Below, piece after piece: positions 23,790-36,895 of a stretch of 64,000 nt of DNA (the first letter of the stretch is position 1; each line of letters begins with the position of its first letter). Origin of the DNA: Grifola frondosa. Its lineage: Eukaryota > Basidiomycota > Agaricomycetes > Polyporales > Grifolaceae. Location of the stretch: NCBI GenBank assembly GCA_001683735.1, contig LUGG01000011.1, positions 1,674,001 through 1,738,000 of the forward strand. The letters run 5' to 3'. Both the position numbers and the translations under genes were made by a program. Under the pieces are notes generated by a model. It made no database searches. It was not told the DNA's origin and saw nothing but the letters and a program-made list of their open reading frames with translations.

Positions 23790-24446
23790 TTGTTCGCTCA
23801 GCCACAGGCGCGTCGCACCAGTTGCCGCGCGTTGCCGGGTGACAATTTCGAAGTCAGTGTTCCCACGGGGGACCTCTCTTGCACATGTTTTATCGCACAT
23901 TGAACTACCGCGAAGGTACGGTCAGAGATTCATTATATTGTTTCTGAACCCTGTCTTAGCTATCTGAAGTCCTGAGACTACACGGTGTCTTGGAGATAGA
24001 TTGTACTACTCATAAGACTTCATCCTGTATTATGGCAAAGGCACTCCCGTAGGGTACGTACAAGTCCGTCACATTGCACACCATATCGCAGTTAGACATC
24101 AACTTTTTGAACGCATTTGAGAAGGATCTAAAGCATCTTGCAGAGGTCTTCGGTCCCGCCACGTTCGTAGGCTTACTAGGTTACAGAAAAGACGAACTAC
24201 AGCCAGATCAAGGTGTCTTGCATGGCTTACGCTATTGAGGTGTCCATAAACTATGCGTTCGGGGACATTTACTTTCTTATTATAGTGGAAGCGGCAAACT
24301 AGGATCCGGCAATGTACAGTATATCAGGTTGAAAGGCACTGTGATAGAATTGCAGATCATAAAGTCACTAATGAACTCAGCTAGAGCACTCTGGAGCGAA
24401 AGAATTCGGAAAGTCGCTGCCAAAGTTCGGAGAATGGTCCTTGATA
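23790..24446. other. Intergenic stretch right of the Plavaka element
   Basis: No coding exon was recognised. It separates the right inverted repeat from dispersed repeat copy B. Confidence 0.4.
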
Positions 24447-25145
24447 CGTCGGATGCGTCAACATGCGGCTCGGCTTTAAAAGTTCCGCAGCATGTCGTTT
24501 CCTTTCTAACCAAGGGGACATCTGGAAGGGAGGTGCTGATCATGTTTCTAGGCGTTGAATCAAATCAACGTGAGCCGGTCCGATAACGAATTCAAGCTCG
24601 CGGCGAAGATACCAGACACGCGGCAGTTCCACATGCTCACCTCGAAGAGATTGACAGCCTAGAAATTGACTAATACCGATTGCCATCTGCTGCATGCATG
24701 GGCAAAGGACAAGAAATATACATACAAAGGACTCCGCCTTGAGTCATCTAGATATCACATATCTCGCTTCACCAGAACCATGACTGAAACAAGGGTGAGA
24801 CCAATATAGCCGATATAGCTACGTACGATGATACAACCTGGCCATGAAGAAAGAGACTGGGACACAAATTGGAAAGACTTCCTTTGTGATATGTAAAAGA
24901 GAATCTAAGCTTAAGAGCAAATCTTGACAGCATAATGCAGAGACGAGCATCCGCACATACTCGGGTACTGTTTGGTCACGAGCATACATCTATCGCAGAC
25001 ATTAAAAAGTGATCGTGGCAACACACAGGGATATCTATACACCGTACCAGTATCACCGCGACAACTGGGTATCTAGATAGAACGCCATGCGTCATCTTGA
25101 CCGTTAGGCGTCAAGGAAGGCTTGTATGAGCCTTTCCGATCGAAA
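24447..25145. repeat. Dispersed repeat, copy B
   Basis: Direct-orientation partner of 14990-15715; see that entry for shared landmarks. It ends about 100 bp before the last readable codons of the F-box/leucine-rich gene, so its insertion or duplication may have replaced that gene's original 3' end. Confidence 0.65.
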
Positions 25146-25245
25146 ACGTAGAGGACGTCATCGATGTTTATGACTAGGCATCCGAGAAAAGGAAGCGTAT
25201 ATAATGTCTGTCTTGCGATGCATAGAACCGGCCCAGGGATAGGCG

Positions 25246-26486
25246 CTATGATGCGCCTGCACCAGTGGTACACGACACAATCTGGCAAGAGGACTTCGAA
25301 TGGGGCGAACTGCAATGGAAGAGGTATATATGAGATTGGTGATAACAACGCGGAATCAGGCTCACTGCGTCGGGCGTATACGGAGGACCGGCCTCTGAGA
25401 ATGGCCGCCTCCCAAGATGAAGTACGTTCAAAGTTGTCGACGCTGGAGGTGGCAGAAGAGTGGACTCAAGATAGGGCTGCGGACCCTTCTTCTCCGGGTA
25501 CTCTTTCACCAAGTGAGGCTAAGATGTGTTAGTCAAATAAATTCGTATCAATGTGTCTAACTAAATACTCACATGGACTCCGCTAACATCGTTGACAGCA
25601 AGAAATCTCAACGCCGGGCACCTGTGCAGAATCTCGAAGACAATCGATGGAACTTGCGGACGCGATGGAGGCGCGATATACCAATACAGAGCAAAGCTGA
25701 CGAGCTGACGTCCGAAGATCTTGCAGACACGCATCACCTCGACCTCCTTGTCCCGGTGCTGTGAGATGGCTTTAAATGGATTGTCTGGAAGATCGATGTC
25801 TAGCCTGAGATGGGTGACATTTAAAGGAAATGGCATCCACGATGACAAGCGGCCAGCAACTGCGAGAGATGTTAGGCCGGGAAGGGCGCTCGGATGTGGG
25901 ACAACAGGCGCATCCTTCGGCACGTAGCTTGCTATCTCTAAGTGACGCAGGTGTGGCTGAGCGATGAGGAAGTCGAGGAGGGCCCAACTGAAGGATAGAT
26001 CGGTCGTGAGACTATTGAGATCAAACCGACCACCATGCAACACGCTCGCGACCAGTTCTCGGGATCAGCGAGTCCCTTCTCAAACAAAGATAACATGCGA
26101 AGGTTGTTCATCCCGTCGAGCATAGAGCTAATGACCGGCCAGTCTATAAGGATAGGGCTTGTCCATATGTCCCAGGCTTTGGTAAGGCTACAATGAAGTT
26201 GACCGGATTTGGAAGAGGGTACCACGCGTGACAAGGAGAAGGACTCCACTCGAGATAGCAAGCTAGGACGTGCTGCAATAGTTCGATAGAAATGATGTAA
26301 TGCGAGCGGCGAGCTCATGGAGATTGCGATGTGGACTTCGCGATAGAGAAGACGCTCTGCTTCAATACGGAACCCGCGGGAGACGCGGCAGAAGGATGCA
26401 AGGTCCTTAGAAGAGAGGTGCCATAGTATCATTGACCATAACTCCGGGGAGATGGACGGGCCTGGCAGGACGCATCGTTGTGGCAT
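25246..26486 (-). CDS. F-box protein with leucine-rich region, frameshifted
   Basis: The start MPQRCVLPGPSISPEL leads into an F-box-like motif: PELWSMILWHLSSKDLASFC, RVSRGFRIEAERLLYREV, the pattern seen in agaricomycete F-box proteins. Leucine-rich stretches follow (LRHLEIASYVP, LPGLTSLAVAGRL, VTHLRLDIDLP, HRCPALRFLAVNDVSG), then an intron at about 25520-25570 and a final exon PHLVKEYPEKKGPQPYLEST. It is a likely SCF adaptor. Near 26040 the text switches frame: DPENWSRA is followed by LHGGRFDL only if one base is added. The overlap is too short for an intron, so this is a lesion or a consensus error. The 3' end is simply where the frame stops, close to a dispersed repeat, and may be artificial. 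Confidence 0.6.
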
Positions 26487-27002
26487 TTCTCAATATTCTG
26501 GGATTTTGTGTTTAGTATGACATGCGACAACGTTGAAACTTAACGAGATATAATCACGTACCTAGCGGCGAATTACGACGGCTGGTGCAGCGCAGCGTGG
26601 TAGGTGGTGAACAATGCAGTAAAGGCGGCGCGTGCCGCCTCATTGCAAGCTATATTTAAGCGCCGAAGCGTTGAATCAGAGTTGATCGATATGATCGAAT
26701 GAGTACTTGTTGGTTTTCCGCTTATGGAAAGCAAAAACTGGCCGCAAAACTTGAGCTTAGCATCATAATGCATACTAGGGAAGAGGTTGATATCGATTCA
26801 TTCAGCCGGCCAACAATCACATTATCGACCATATACATGCATCGTTGAGGGAAGGAACCATTCAGCGATGGTCGCAATACACATAGATCCAACTAAGTGT
26901 CAATGATGGAGTCCAACGATGCTTCCAAAATTCAATGTTTCTGGGTAAGGAAAAGTCATCTACAAAGGTGTCAACTACATAGGTAACGCTTTCCAACTTT
27001 AT
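26487..27002. other. Intergenic stretch
   Basis: Contains the putative promoter of the F-box/leucine-rich gene and the 3' flank of the GH15-type gene. No further gene was seen. Confidence 0.4.
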
Positions 27003-30000
27003 TCAGATCTTGAATTTGTCTTGCATCCTCGACAAATTGTACGCCGCAGAAATGAGCGTGACATGTCTATTAAAGATCGGAATGAGATCCCGCCTGCTAA
27101 ACAATGAAAGGATACATACGTAAAGCCTTGGACTGCGTTACCGAGCCTGTGGGGGATATTAAAATTATACAGCACATGAATTGAGTGAGAAGCCACGAAC
27201 CCCTCGCCCGCATCAGATATCTCCTCCGTGCATAACCCAAGGTGGTTGGTATATTGCAAGAAGTCCTAGAAGGCATTTACTAAGCGATAGAGACAACGGA
27301 AATCATTGAACGTACCTCGAACATCGCAATTGCTTTAGCTAGCATCGTCTTGTCGTATTCACCAGCACGAGCCAGCGCCTCGATGCACCTGTGGAGCAAT
27401 AGAAATATCACTTGTGGATAGACAAAATACGCCACACACTTACCAGAGAGTGCACAGGCAAAACGTTCCCTCTTCTCCACCGACGCCATCATCAGTCTTG
27501 CTAACGTCGTAGCGATACACCAATCCCTACAGGTCGCATGTCAATGTCACATAAGACCTCGTATAGTGTGATCCAGCGAACATTTGAAGTCAACCCTCCT
27601 CTCTCCGGAGTTACAAGATCTGCTTCAGCGTGCTTAACAACCTGGGATCCGACTATCCACACCGTTTTCAGTAAGAAGCATTGCATGACGAAGACGATAG
27701 TACTCACGGGCGTCGAGAAAAAGACGAGTGGCATGACCATAAGAGACGAATCGAGGATCTATATCTTCATAGCTCTGTCCAAAGAACTTCTTCTCGGGAT
27801 TCCACGCCTTCTGCATTATCTCTTCGTACAGGGCATCGCGCGCGGCGAACCACTCCATTCGTTTCGGACACGGGAGGGATCGCTTATCGGCAAGACGTAA
27901 ACCTATAATATGATTCGTTCAGGGACATTGGGGATTTAATGACGGTGGATATACCTCGATCTATGGCAACCCTGCAAATTAATCAAGGGATTTCAGCCGG
28001 TGCTGCTTTGATCTGATAACCAGTACTGACCACATCATAACCTACGTTGAGCGGACGAAGCTCTCAGAGTTAACATTGCGTCAAGGGGTTTTTCACGCAC
28101 TTTGGAATACTGCAAAGAATGGTCACTAACTAAGAATCCGTCTGAAGCGAGAAAAACGAACTGTGAAATGCCGATTCTTATTCCGAACCTCCCTATTGCT
28201 AAGATTCAGAGAGCATGCTCCGCGGGGAATATTTCTGCGATTGCTCACTGACCAAATTGACCTATTTGAATACTCGTTAGAAGGAATCAAATACGTTCAC
28301 CAAAATGTCTCTGAAGGCAATACGCACAGGTCGGGTTCGTGACAGTGAGCAATCACATCTATATCGCAACCGGTTATTGTCCTGATACGGTGGCGTCATA
28401 TTGTCGACTCACAATCGACACTGAGAAAGGCGAGTCAGAACTTCAGCGGTATGATGAGAAGTTGAGAACGTACATTTCTCTGACAGCGACCCTTGGTAAC
28501 AGAGTTCGTTCAGCGTCTAGAAGTTCATGGCAAACGACTTACCATGTATCATATCCCTTTTGCCCTCGGTGTTAGAGCACTAGCAAGCGATCTTCAGATG
28601 AACGACGTACCAGTGGTCTTCCATACTGCAATGCAATCGCATTATAATCGACGTCTATAAACATAACATAACTGGGGAATCGTTAGACGCACCTTTTGCG
28701 ATAAATAGATACAATCCATCCTGATCATTATAATTAATGGTGGCCTCAAAAGTGCAACAAACTGTGTCGTCAACATTCAGCGGATATCGTGCACAAAACA
28801 AACGCAATGCGTACCTTCTCACAGCTCGCCGTATATGTCCTACGGTGACAGACAAATCAGCAGCAACCCATCGGATGACGATATTATGTACTGCGTACCA
28901 GCTGGATATGGTCGATGGCACCGTTACCGATGCTGACCGGCACAAGGAACTGAGACATTAATTGAAAAAGCATGTCTGCGCCACGTACCGTACAGGCTTG
29001 GAACCCTTATGGCCGTCCAAATGGGTAAGCTCCTCTTCTGGGAACTCCTTCTCGCCTACCATCGTGCATTAATAATAGTAATTGGCATGTGACAATTTGC
29101 TCTTATACCATGAATCGTGTACCTGTGTAACCGCGATGAATGTTCAGGAAATATCGAGAAGTTCGAAAAGCATGATACTGACATAATATTGAGTGAGCCG
29201 TCCGCGTTCTTCAAACGCAAGCGCTCAAAGATAAAGTCCATATAAGCTACAAACAATTTCTCAATCAACTCTTGCAAAAACAGCAGTATGATGCATACCA
29301 TTGGCTTCATGTGTGAATCCAAGGCGTATGAGGGCGTACAGCGTGAAGGACGAGTCACGAATCCAGGAAGCGCTGCAGATGGATCAGCCACCGTAAAAAA
29401 TGTGACGCTTAACCAACCGGTAATCCCTGAAAATGCCCGCGCAAGACATGAGTACAACCCAGCGTATCTATGTGAACATTCTTCACCAATTTCTCGTTCC
29501 TCCAATATACTCTGGCAAACTAAAGGTGGGGCTTGCTACGATAGCTCCTGAAACGTTATCAATGTATGAGATACGGAATGCTGACGAATAGTCGAAGACA
29601 GACCGGTTGGCTCGTAGATCAGGAGTTTGAGTGCAAGAGCGCTGCGATTCACAGCCTCTCTCCATGATCCTTGATATGTTGAGCGGCGGATCCATGCGTT
29701 CCAATACTGATTTGTTGTCTAAGGTACGGAAAGAGAAAACGCCGATCAATTTGCATGCTGCATTTCATGTCAAGTTATATCATACCTCCGCTAACTCATG
29801 CAATAACCGCTGAAAAACAATATTTCGTAAAAAGATAGCAACGACGAATTGAATGTGAATTTGAAGTTACCTTAGTGAGCATAGGATCCTCTGGAGGACG
29901 CAGCGTTGATGCACCCATTACCAGCTCTAATCAGGTGAATAAGTGTAGTTTGGCAATCGAACAAAAACTACTCACTATCGTATGAGACTCCGAGTCTACG

Positions 30001-31334
30001 AGCGGTCTCCGGGCTCGGTTGCACATGAGCGGGAAGCTCCACATCAGGCGGCGTTCGCAGCACGAACGTGACCGCTTGTCCCTCCTTCAGTTCCAAGTCG
30101 CAAAACACGCTCATACCCAGATGACCCTTGTTAGTGAGATCAAGTAGCTGAAGCTCTACAGCCGGCTCAGCGATATTCTCAAGAGCAGATTCGGCAATAT
30201 AGCGCAGGTCAAGGGAAAGACCAGCTTCAGGCGACACGAAGAGCGCCTTCATGTGAGGGGAACACGCAGAGGGTTGGAAAGGCGCAGGGACAGATGTGTC
30301 GGGGATGAGTTGAGTTGTGTGGGATGAACGAGCGTAGTTGAATGCTGGTGCGCACTCTACTCGAAGAGGAAACGAGCCACGAATTACCTAGATGATAGTT
30401 AACAACTATGAGAGGCAGTTCTAAAGAGGCACATACTTCCACCCGACGAATTAGCCAGGTTAAGAGAGGTCGAGCAGTGGCACTGCTTGGCTGCGAGGGA
30501 GAAAATCTGAATACAAACTATGCTTAGCATAATTGAAAATCAGAAGGGATCTGTGGAAGTTATTCACCTGTGACAATTGCAACGCCCTCGTCGTTCAAGA
30601 ACCTATGTATGGATGAGAGACTTTCAGATGCGATATAATCGAATCCGTACTTTGTTTGCAGCACCTGAAAATCGAAATAAATGTATTGCAAAATAAGAGA
30701 GATATCGGAGTCTCACATTAGAACTCGGCAAGTAGTTCTGTTTCGTAGTGAAGGGAACAATCGGCGCGATGGAGAAGTGGCCTCCCTAACAAAGATGTGA
30801 AACTTCTTAATTGATTCGAAGACAGGGAATTTACCTTGTCCTTGTCCAGGATACGCGCGAACACAGATGGAGAATCGAAATTCGGAATACAATAACTTTC
30901 AACTGAATAAGGGTCACATCAGATTTGAAAAAATATGCAGGAAGCTAAATGATGCCGGATCAATTGAAATCTCGTCTGGATTCCGGGACTTCCAAGCAGT
31001 AAGTGGGAGACGACCTCAAATCTATGCTGTCCACTTCCGCAGACTCATAAAATCCACTCGAAGATTATAAATGGCCAAAATACAGAGAAACATAACCCCC
31101 ATATGACAGGGTTAAAACGCACTTGATCCATCAATGCTGACCTACAAAAATGGGTCAGCAACATTCAGCGACATAGGGGATAGACACACACCAAAGCAGC
31201 AGTTCTCAGATTCCCAATGCTTCGTGACGCGTCAAATAAAACCTGAACATCAGACAGTATGATGCTCACAGGCCATGATCCGCGATGGTAATGTAACCTC
31301 TGTCCGACGTGGGCTGACACTGGTTGATGTTCAT
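27003..31334 (-). CDS. GH15-type glycosidase (glucoamylase/trehalase-like)
   Basis: A six-hairpin glycosidase of the cytosolic GH15 type, probably cleaving alpha-glucosidic bonds; no signal peptide is seen. About twenty short exons were pieced together: [233 protein letters not shown] and the end ...MQDKFKI at TGA 27003. WIRDSSF and the CTEEIS region with its acidic pair are where I expect substrate-binding and catalytic residues. Two lesions: about two bases missing near 27763 (after SYEDI) and one near 27612 (before [10 protein letters not shown]). Either a recent pseudogene or consensus errors. Confidence 0.75.
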
Positions 31335-32332
31335 GATGATGATGGATACTATAGACACGGAGTTTATTCTGTACAACAAGATATAAAGTGAACAAGATAC
31401 AAAGTGTAAGCTTTATGGTTTGTGAAACAATGGGCAGACGGGTTGCTTGGTACAACTTATACGGTGGTTACCGGTCAGGAGTGGGTGGGGAATGTGGAAG
31501 CACTGTCCAAGTGCGGTTGTGATCGGTGTGCGACGGCGACCGTGTCAATGTCCACGTGACCAATTAAGTATCAGCAACGCGTCATTTCTCCATCGAAGAT
31601 TAGCCAATGAGCCATACAATCGGACCAGATCATCGTGAGGACTCGGACGAAACGTACTGGAGGCCATATTGGCGGTGGCACACTACTGGGTTCTTCACAA
31701 CTTTTTCTTGCTGCATACGCATTACATTTGCTACCTCCAAAAATCTCCAGCAGTTCTTGCCTAAAAGCGCCAGCTTCGCATAGGCACACGAATTGGCGAT
31801 GAATGACCTTGTACTGGATATGAAGGTTCGTTGAAAAAAAACTACGTTAACGCCATGCTGCCGGAGATCGGGAGCGATGAATTCAAACTGTCAGATTGAA
31901 CCAAGCGAAGAACACCCATCTAGTCCGTCGCCAATACTCTCGCAAACAAGACTTCTGGCCGCTATTCTCCGTTCTGCTCAAAACTTTGTGGAAACCCGAC
32001 GAACTTTCGATACTACGAGCCGTCATGGTGCTCATTAGGCTTCAGTACTTAATATTGCGAGTAATTACAGGATGAGGAGACGAAGCTCGCTGGACAATGC
32101 GATGATGGAAACAGACTGTAGCACAATGCTGCAGAAAATATTAGATTCAAAACGAATAAAAACATGCATCCCCTTTATCCAAGTGCACCTGCATTGTAAG
32201 GGAGAGATCGTTCCTGGATAATACATCCGATATCAACCACACCGAAGGCGTGGTGATATCGCCATCCGGATGTTCGTACATATCTCCGTTTGCGATATTC
32301 GCATCCTCAATTCCGTGGCTGACAGCAACGTG
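31335..32332. other. Intergenic stretch about 1 kb
   Basis: Separates the GH15 start from the 3' end of the second F-box gene. I see no supported gene, repeat or RNA. Confidence 0.45.
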
Positions 32333-34593
32333 TCATAGGGAAAGAAAGGAGAGAAAAGCTCGTAGGGCGTACCTGCGCTTCAAGTGGTCGCGGATAATAT
32401 CCATGCTTCGTATTTGGCCGCTGTATGCTGTACATAGTGAACAGCACCAACTGCTACGACGTTCGGAGCACTTCGTGATAACGTCACATTGGATCTCCAG
32501 CTCTTTCACTTTGGTGGCTTGATCTTCGCTGAGAAGTTCCCATACGATATCGTTATAATCATGTATATGTCTGTGCTCCATCTATTGACGGTTCAGCATC
32601 ACGGCAGACAATATGATATGTACGGGAGATGCCCACCGCAGTTTCGAAAGTCATAACCTGATGGATTGTCTCCGTGTTGCAGCATTTGGGTCTTAGCCTG
32701 ACGTCTAATTCGTGCATCTCTTGTCGCGTGGTGGAATTGGGGTCTTTGCCACAGCTCTGAACGATCTTCTGGGTGTTCTCGAAGCCACGTCCTATCTTCA
32801 GTTTACGACTGGACCACACGTCGAAGCCACTAGTTTTCCAGACCATCTTCATGTATTGGTCTTCGCCGACCATATCGTAAATGGATTCATGGAGACAACC
32901 GTGCGCAAGGATTCGGGGTAATGGAGTGACCTATTACACCTCGAGCAGTCAAAAACGGCGACGGCGAGGTCGAGAACATCCACATTCGGCGGCGCTTGCA
33001 CACGTTCCGCCACCATCGAAGTCAGTTCCGTCTTAATGGCTGCTTGCCATCGGCTGACCAACTCCGGGATTGTATCTTGCAGAGGCAGAAAGTCGTCAGG
33101 GGTGAGATTTGTCGAAGATGGGGCATCAACAATGTCCCGAAATTCTGGCATGAGTGCAAAGTCCACAAAGCGAGGCATTAGCTCTGTCGCAGCCGTCCTA
33201 GGGATCTGGTATTTTGATATCGCAGTGTCGAGTACTTTGCAGCGAGCCTCCAACAAGCGCAAGCGTTCATCCTTGAGACGTCGACTTTTTAATTCTTCCA
33301 TGTATTCGACCAGCGTGTCTCGAATCTTTGGCCAACCTGATGACAGACATAGCAGTAAATTCATTGCATGGTCATGAAAGACCACGTACCACGAGACGTA
33401 ACCTTTCTTGCTTGTTTCACAAGTGCATGACATGACAGTGAGTGATATTCGTTGGCTTTCAAAATATCCAGCTCCTCTCCCCAACCTTCATCTCGTAGAC
33501 GCAACACAATTCTAATGGATTCTAAGATTATCCTCCCAGTTCATATGATGAGTAGCTTATATGGCAAGGCTTACTGTTCTAAACGCTGACGTCTGACATC
33601 ATCTAGTTCTTCAGCCCTAGCCGCTACTCGCCTGCTATTCCAATCTTCTAATAGTGCGGCATGCTGGAGAGCGAGCGTAAATTAGGCGTTTGGAAATTGG
33701 AAAAGCCAATCCGCATACTTTACGCAACTCTTGAACACGTAACTTTTGTTCGTCCACAACTTGCTGTCTTATTTAAGGATCACTTGCGCGCCATAATGCG
33801 ATGAACTCATCAAGTTGAACTTTGCTGAATAGGATATGTCGGGATCGGTCTGCAAATGCAAGCATGAAACCTTGTTACTATACTTAGATAATAAGGTGAC
33901 AAACTTGTATCTGGGACCACGGTGAGTGTATGCCAAATGGAACAAGTCATATCTTTCGGCACCATCGTAGAAATGATATGTGATTGAAGAAGGCTATGGG
34001 AACAGTCATTCATCAGCGCTATATTCGGCCTATTGGGCGCGAAGACCATATCTTACCATGATTGTTTGCAAGATTTGCAGTATCGAGCAAAAATAGGCCA
34101 TATGATGCTTTGCACGTTACCCTTGAGACAAATCTGAAGGACAATAGCTCTGATACGATGTCGAGAGATTGGAACAGCAGACTCACATGACAATGCGGAG
34201 AGAACAAAAGGTTGGCGTATGCTGGCTCGCTGAGAAATGGTGGGCAATCAGGAAGGCCTTCGACATGTTGTCTCGCAGCCTTCCAAAAATGCGCCGAGGT
34301 GCGGCTCATAAGAATTGCTCGAAAGTCTTTGCTAGTTCTTGAGAGATGCAGCAAATCACGCGGGTGTAAATGCACGAAAATCTATGGGACAGTCGAGAGT
34401 GCATATATGCGTCGTAATTGCTGTTTGACACATCCATGAGTGGAAAACTCCTCACCTCAAAGAGTATATCTAGGGGCATATTCAACATATCTTTGAGTCT
34501 CCCTCTTCGTCCGCGAACGACACGCGGCTGCGAAGTCGTGGTTGCAACCGTCTCCGATTCTTGCAGTGATTTCTCAGGTTTCTTGCGAGCCAT
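32333..34593 (-). CDS. F-box protein, paralogue of the gene at 4744-6831
   Basis: The start MARKKPEKSLQESETVATTT is followed by an F-box MLNMPLDILFE, intron, IFVHLHPRDLLHLSRTSKDF, AILMSRTSAHFWKAARQHVE and GLPDCPPFLSEPAYANLLFS. Downstream come NVQSIIWPIFARYCKSCKQS, a coiled-coil-like charged region (RVAARAEELDDVRRQRLEQ, YMEELKSRRLKDERLRLLEA) and MPEFRDIVDAPSS, ending in a Cys/His segment (WCCSLCTAYSG ... IRDHLKRRY) that could bind zinc. It is probably a substrate adaptor of an SCF ubiquitin ligase. The F-box exons are intact where the first copy has a stop codon. The 3' end and some central exon borders are approximate. The target is unknown. Confidence 0.65.
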
Positions 34594-34834
34594 TGCTTTA
34601 AAGAGAATGACGGGCTAACGTCCAGATGGTTATAAGTAAGGATATACAAGCACGAGCGGAGTGGCGAGGCAATTTCAGATCTGAGATTGGACTTGTAAAC
34701 AAACAATAATAACGCGTCGCGCTCGATGCTCGCGAAGACCAGAAGTTAAGCATGTATCCACGTTTACGTCTACAGCCCCATACACCCTATGGAATAGAAA
34801 TCACCGTCCATTCGCGTGTAGCAATCCTATACAT

Positions 34835-35998
34835 TCATGGCCCATCTAGTTTCGTATCGCATATAACGTCCTTCCACTCATCCAAAACGTCCAGCATCTT
34901 CTGACATTTGTTACGGATCGATACTTCTGCAGCCTCCCCAAGGGGGAGATATAGTGGCCACGGCTTCCCCTTCGCCTTTCCTTCATTCCTCACGACATCG
35001 GCCAGCAACTCCATCGCTTTTGCCGGGTCTCCTGAGAGCTGGGATCGTACTTGGATGCACGTTGCTTCCGCTTTCAGGCGCATGCCATCGTAGTCCGGCA
35101 TGTGCGAGCCTCCGCAGGAAGGATCTGAGAATATCTTCTCTGTACAGAACGCACCGGGCTCGACGATCAACACGCGAATAGAGAATGCTGCTACTTCTGC
35201 TGCTAGCGTTTCGCCCATGACTGGGACATTGAAATGCATCGGTGTTCAGGCTGATTCCAAAGGCTCGAAAAGGAAGTCACTAACCGCGAGCGGCAGCTTT
35301 GGATGCCGCGTATGATCCTGTTTCAACAAGAAGCGTTTCGTTCCGCCGTTAAGCGCGTTAGAATATGGACATACCTGAGCCCTGGGGTTTTATGAGACAA
35401 GAACACAAAGACACAAGAAATAGACGTACAGGAGCTTCTGCTGACCAGCTCGAACGGCTACCGATTATGACAACAGTACCGGATCTACGCATGCGCATGT
35501 GGGGCAATGCAGCTGTAGTGATATCCAGCATACCGTAAAAATTGGGCTGAAATTGTTTTCTAAAATGCTCGGATCTACAACACGCTTCATGAGCAGGATT
35601 ACTGATGTAATGTGAAATTAGCACCCACCCTCCCTCCTCGATGAAACCCATCATGCCGACGCCTGCATTGTTCACAAGAACGTCGATTCGTCCGAAATAG
35701 GTGACCGCTTCGTCCACTTTATGCTTGATCACCTCCAGCCCATCCGTAACGTCGAGTTGCAAGAGGCGTAGTTTCTCATTTTGTGGAAAATCTTGGATTC
35801 CAGTGAGAGACCGAGCCGTTGCTATAACAAAATCGCCGCGATTGAGAGCAATGTGTACTAAACGGCGACCGAATCCAGAGGAGGTTCCTGTGAAATCATG
35901 AAGTTCCCAGACCATTCACCAGCTGAAATGCATTCAAGCTTCATTCCCTCACCTGTGATGAACCAGACCAATGTAGTCTTCTCCCGTCCGAACGTCAT
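34835..35998 (-). CDS. Short-chain dehydrogenase/reductase of a different subfamily
   Basis: The start MTFGREKTTLVWFITG (35998) splices after FITG to TSSGFGRRLVHIAL, giving the TGxxxGxG cofactor loop (TGTSSGFG). Then come VIATARSLTGIQDFPQNEKL, LQLDVTD, DVLVNNAGVGMMGFIEEGG, SEHFRKQFQPNFYGMLDITT, VVIIGSRSSW (catalytic Ser region), a small exon with SYAASKAAARG (catalytic Y-x3-K) and VMGETLAAEVAAFSIRVLIV, ending ...CDTKLDGP at TGA 34835-34837. The protein has about 280 residues. ITGTSSGFG and the overall length resemble the oxidoreductase/retinol-dehydrogenase-like SDRs that are common in fungi. All splice phases agree and no lesion was found. It is not close to the SDR trio at the start of the window. 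Confidence 0.85.
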
Positions 35999-36895
35999 GG
36001 TGCGTGATAGAGCTGTCGCAGTACAAATAATGCATCATATTTATACGGGGAGGACCCTCGGGAGGAACATTCTGATGTCGGAAACGTATGTAATCTTTAT
36101 GACGCTCTGGATCTTTGAATAAGCTTGCATAAACCACTAAAACAAGTGGGAAAACGTCATTCGTTGCGGTTAACAAACTGTCAGACAAATGATGTAAAGT
36201 TTTTGGGGTGAGGGAGAGACCGGCGTGATCAAATTTCACGCTCACCGGACGGGTCATGTTCACGAATGGAGAGCAGAAGCGCGACACTTCGGGGACATAT
36301 TCCTATGAGAGACGCTCTCTGATAGATCAGCATATGCATGTCACTAGCACTCGATACGGGCAGCATCAGGATGCCAAAAGAATGCAGTAAGAAGAGAAGT
36401 TGAACGAAGATCTCAGTGTAATCATCCATAGAATAAAGAATGCGTTCTGCTGAAGAAGCGGAAATGCGCAGATTGAGGCCGCACTCGTGATCTCGACGTA
36501 CCAAGATCCGGGTCATAGCCAAGACTGTCAATGACCGCATGATTCTGAGTCACAAAACAAGAACAAAGTCGCCCATGATTCCCAGTCGAAAATGAGAATT
36601 GGCAGTGCGAGGTAGTACGAGGGAAATATCGGCGCCAATAAGTCCATGTTGGGAGTCATCGGCTGTTCGAGGACGAATTTCATAATTGTCTCGATCTTGT
36701 CAACTTGTGTCGAATCTTGTCAATGTTTCGTTCGTTTCGTTTTTTTCTGACGTGTTCGGCGTGTCAAAATGACAAAATCACACATGTTTCAACACAGTTC
36801 CGACTTGTGTCGATCGGCTTCGCTGTGTGCAATTTGTGAGTCTGCGTCTTGCACTGTGTCTTGTACTTGGTTCGTGCTCTTCAATTCCTGGCAAC
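35999..36895. other. Intergenic stretch, left flank of the Tnp2 element
   Basis: Contains the SDR promoter. From about 36680 there is a repetitive text with TTGTCAA, CTTGTGTCGA and TTCGTTCGTTTCG near the transposase start, which may be subterminal element DNA. I could not find a matching inverted end. Confidence 0.4.
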
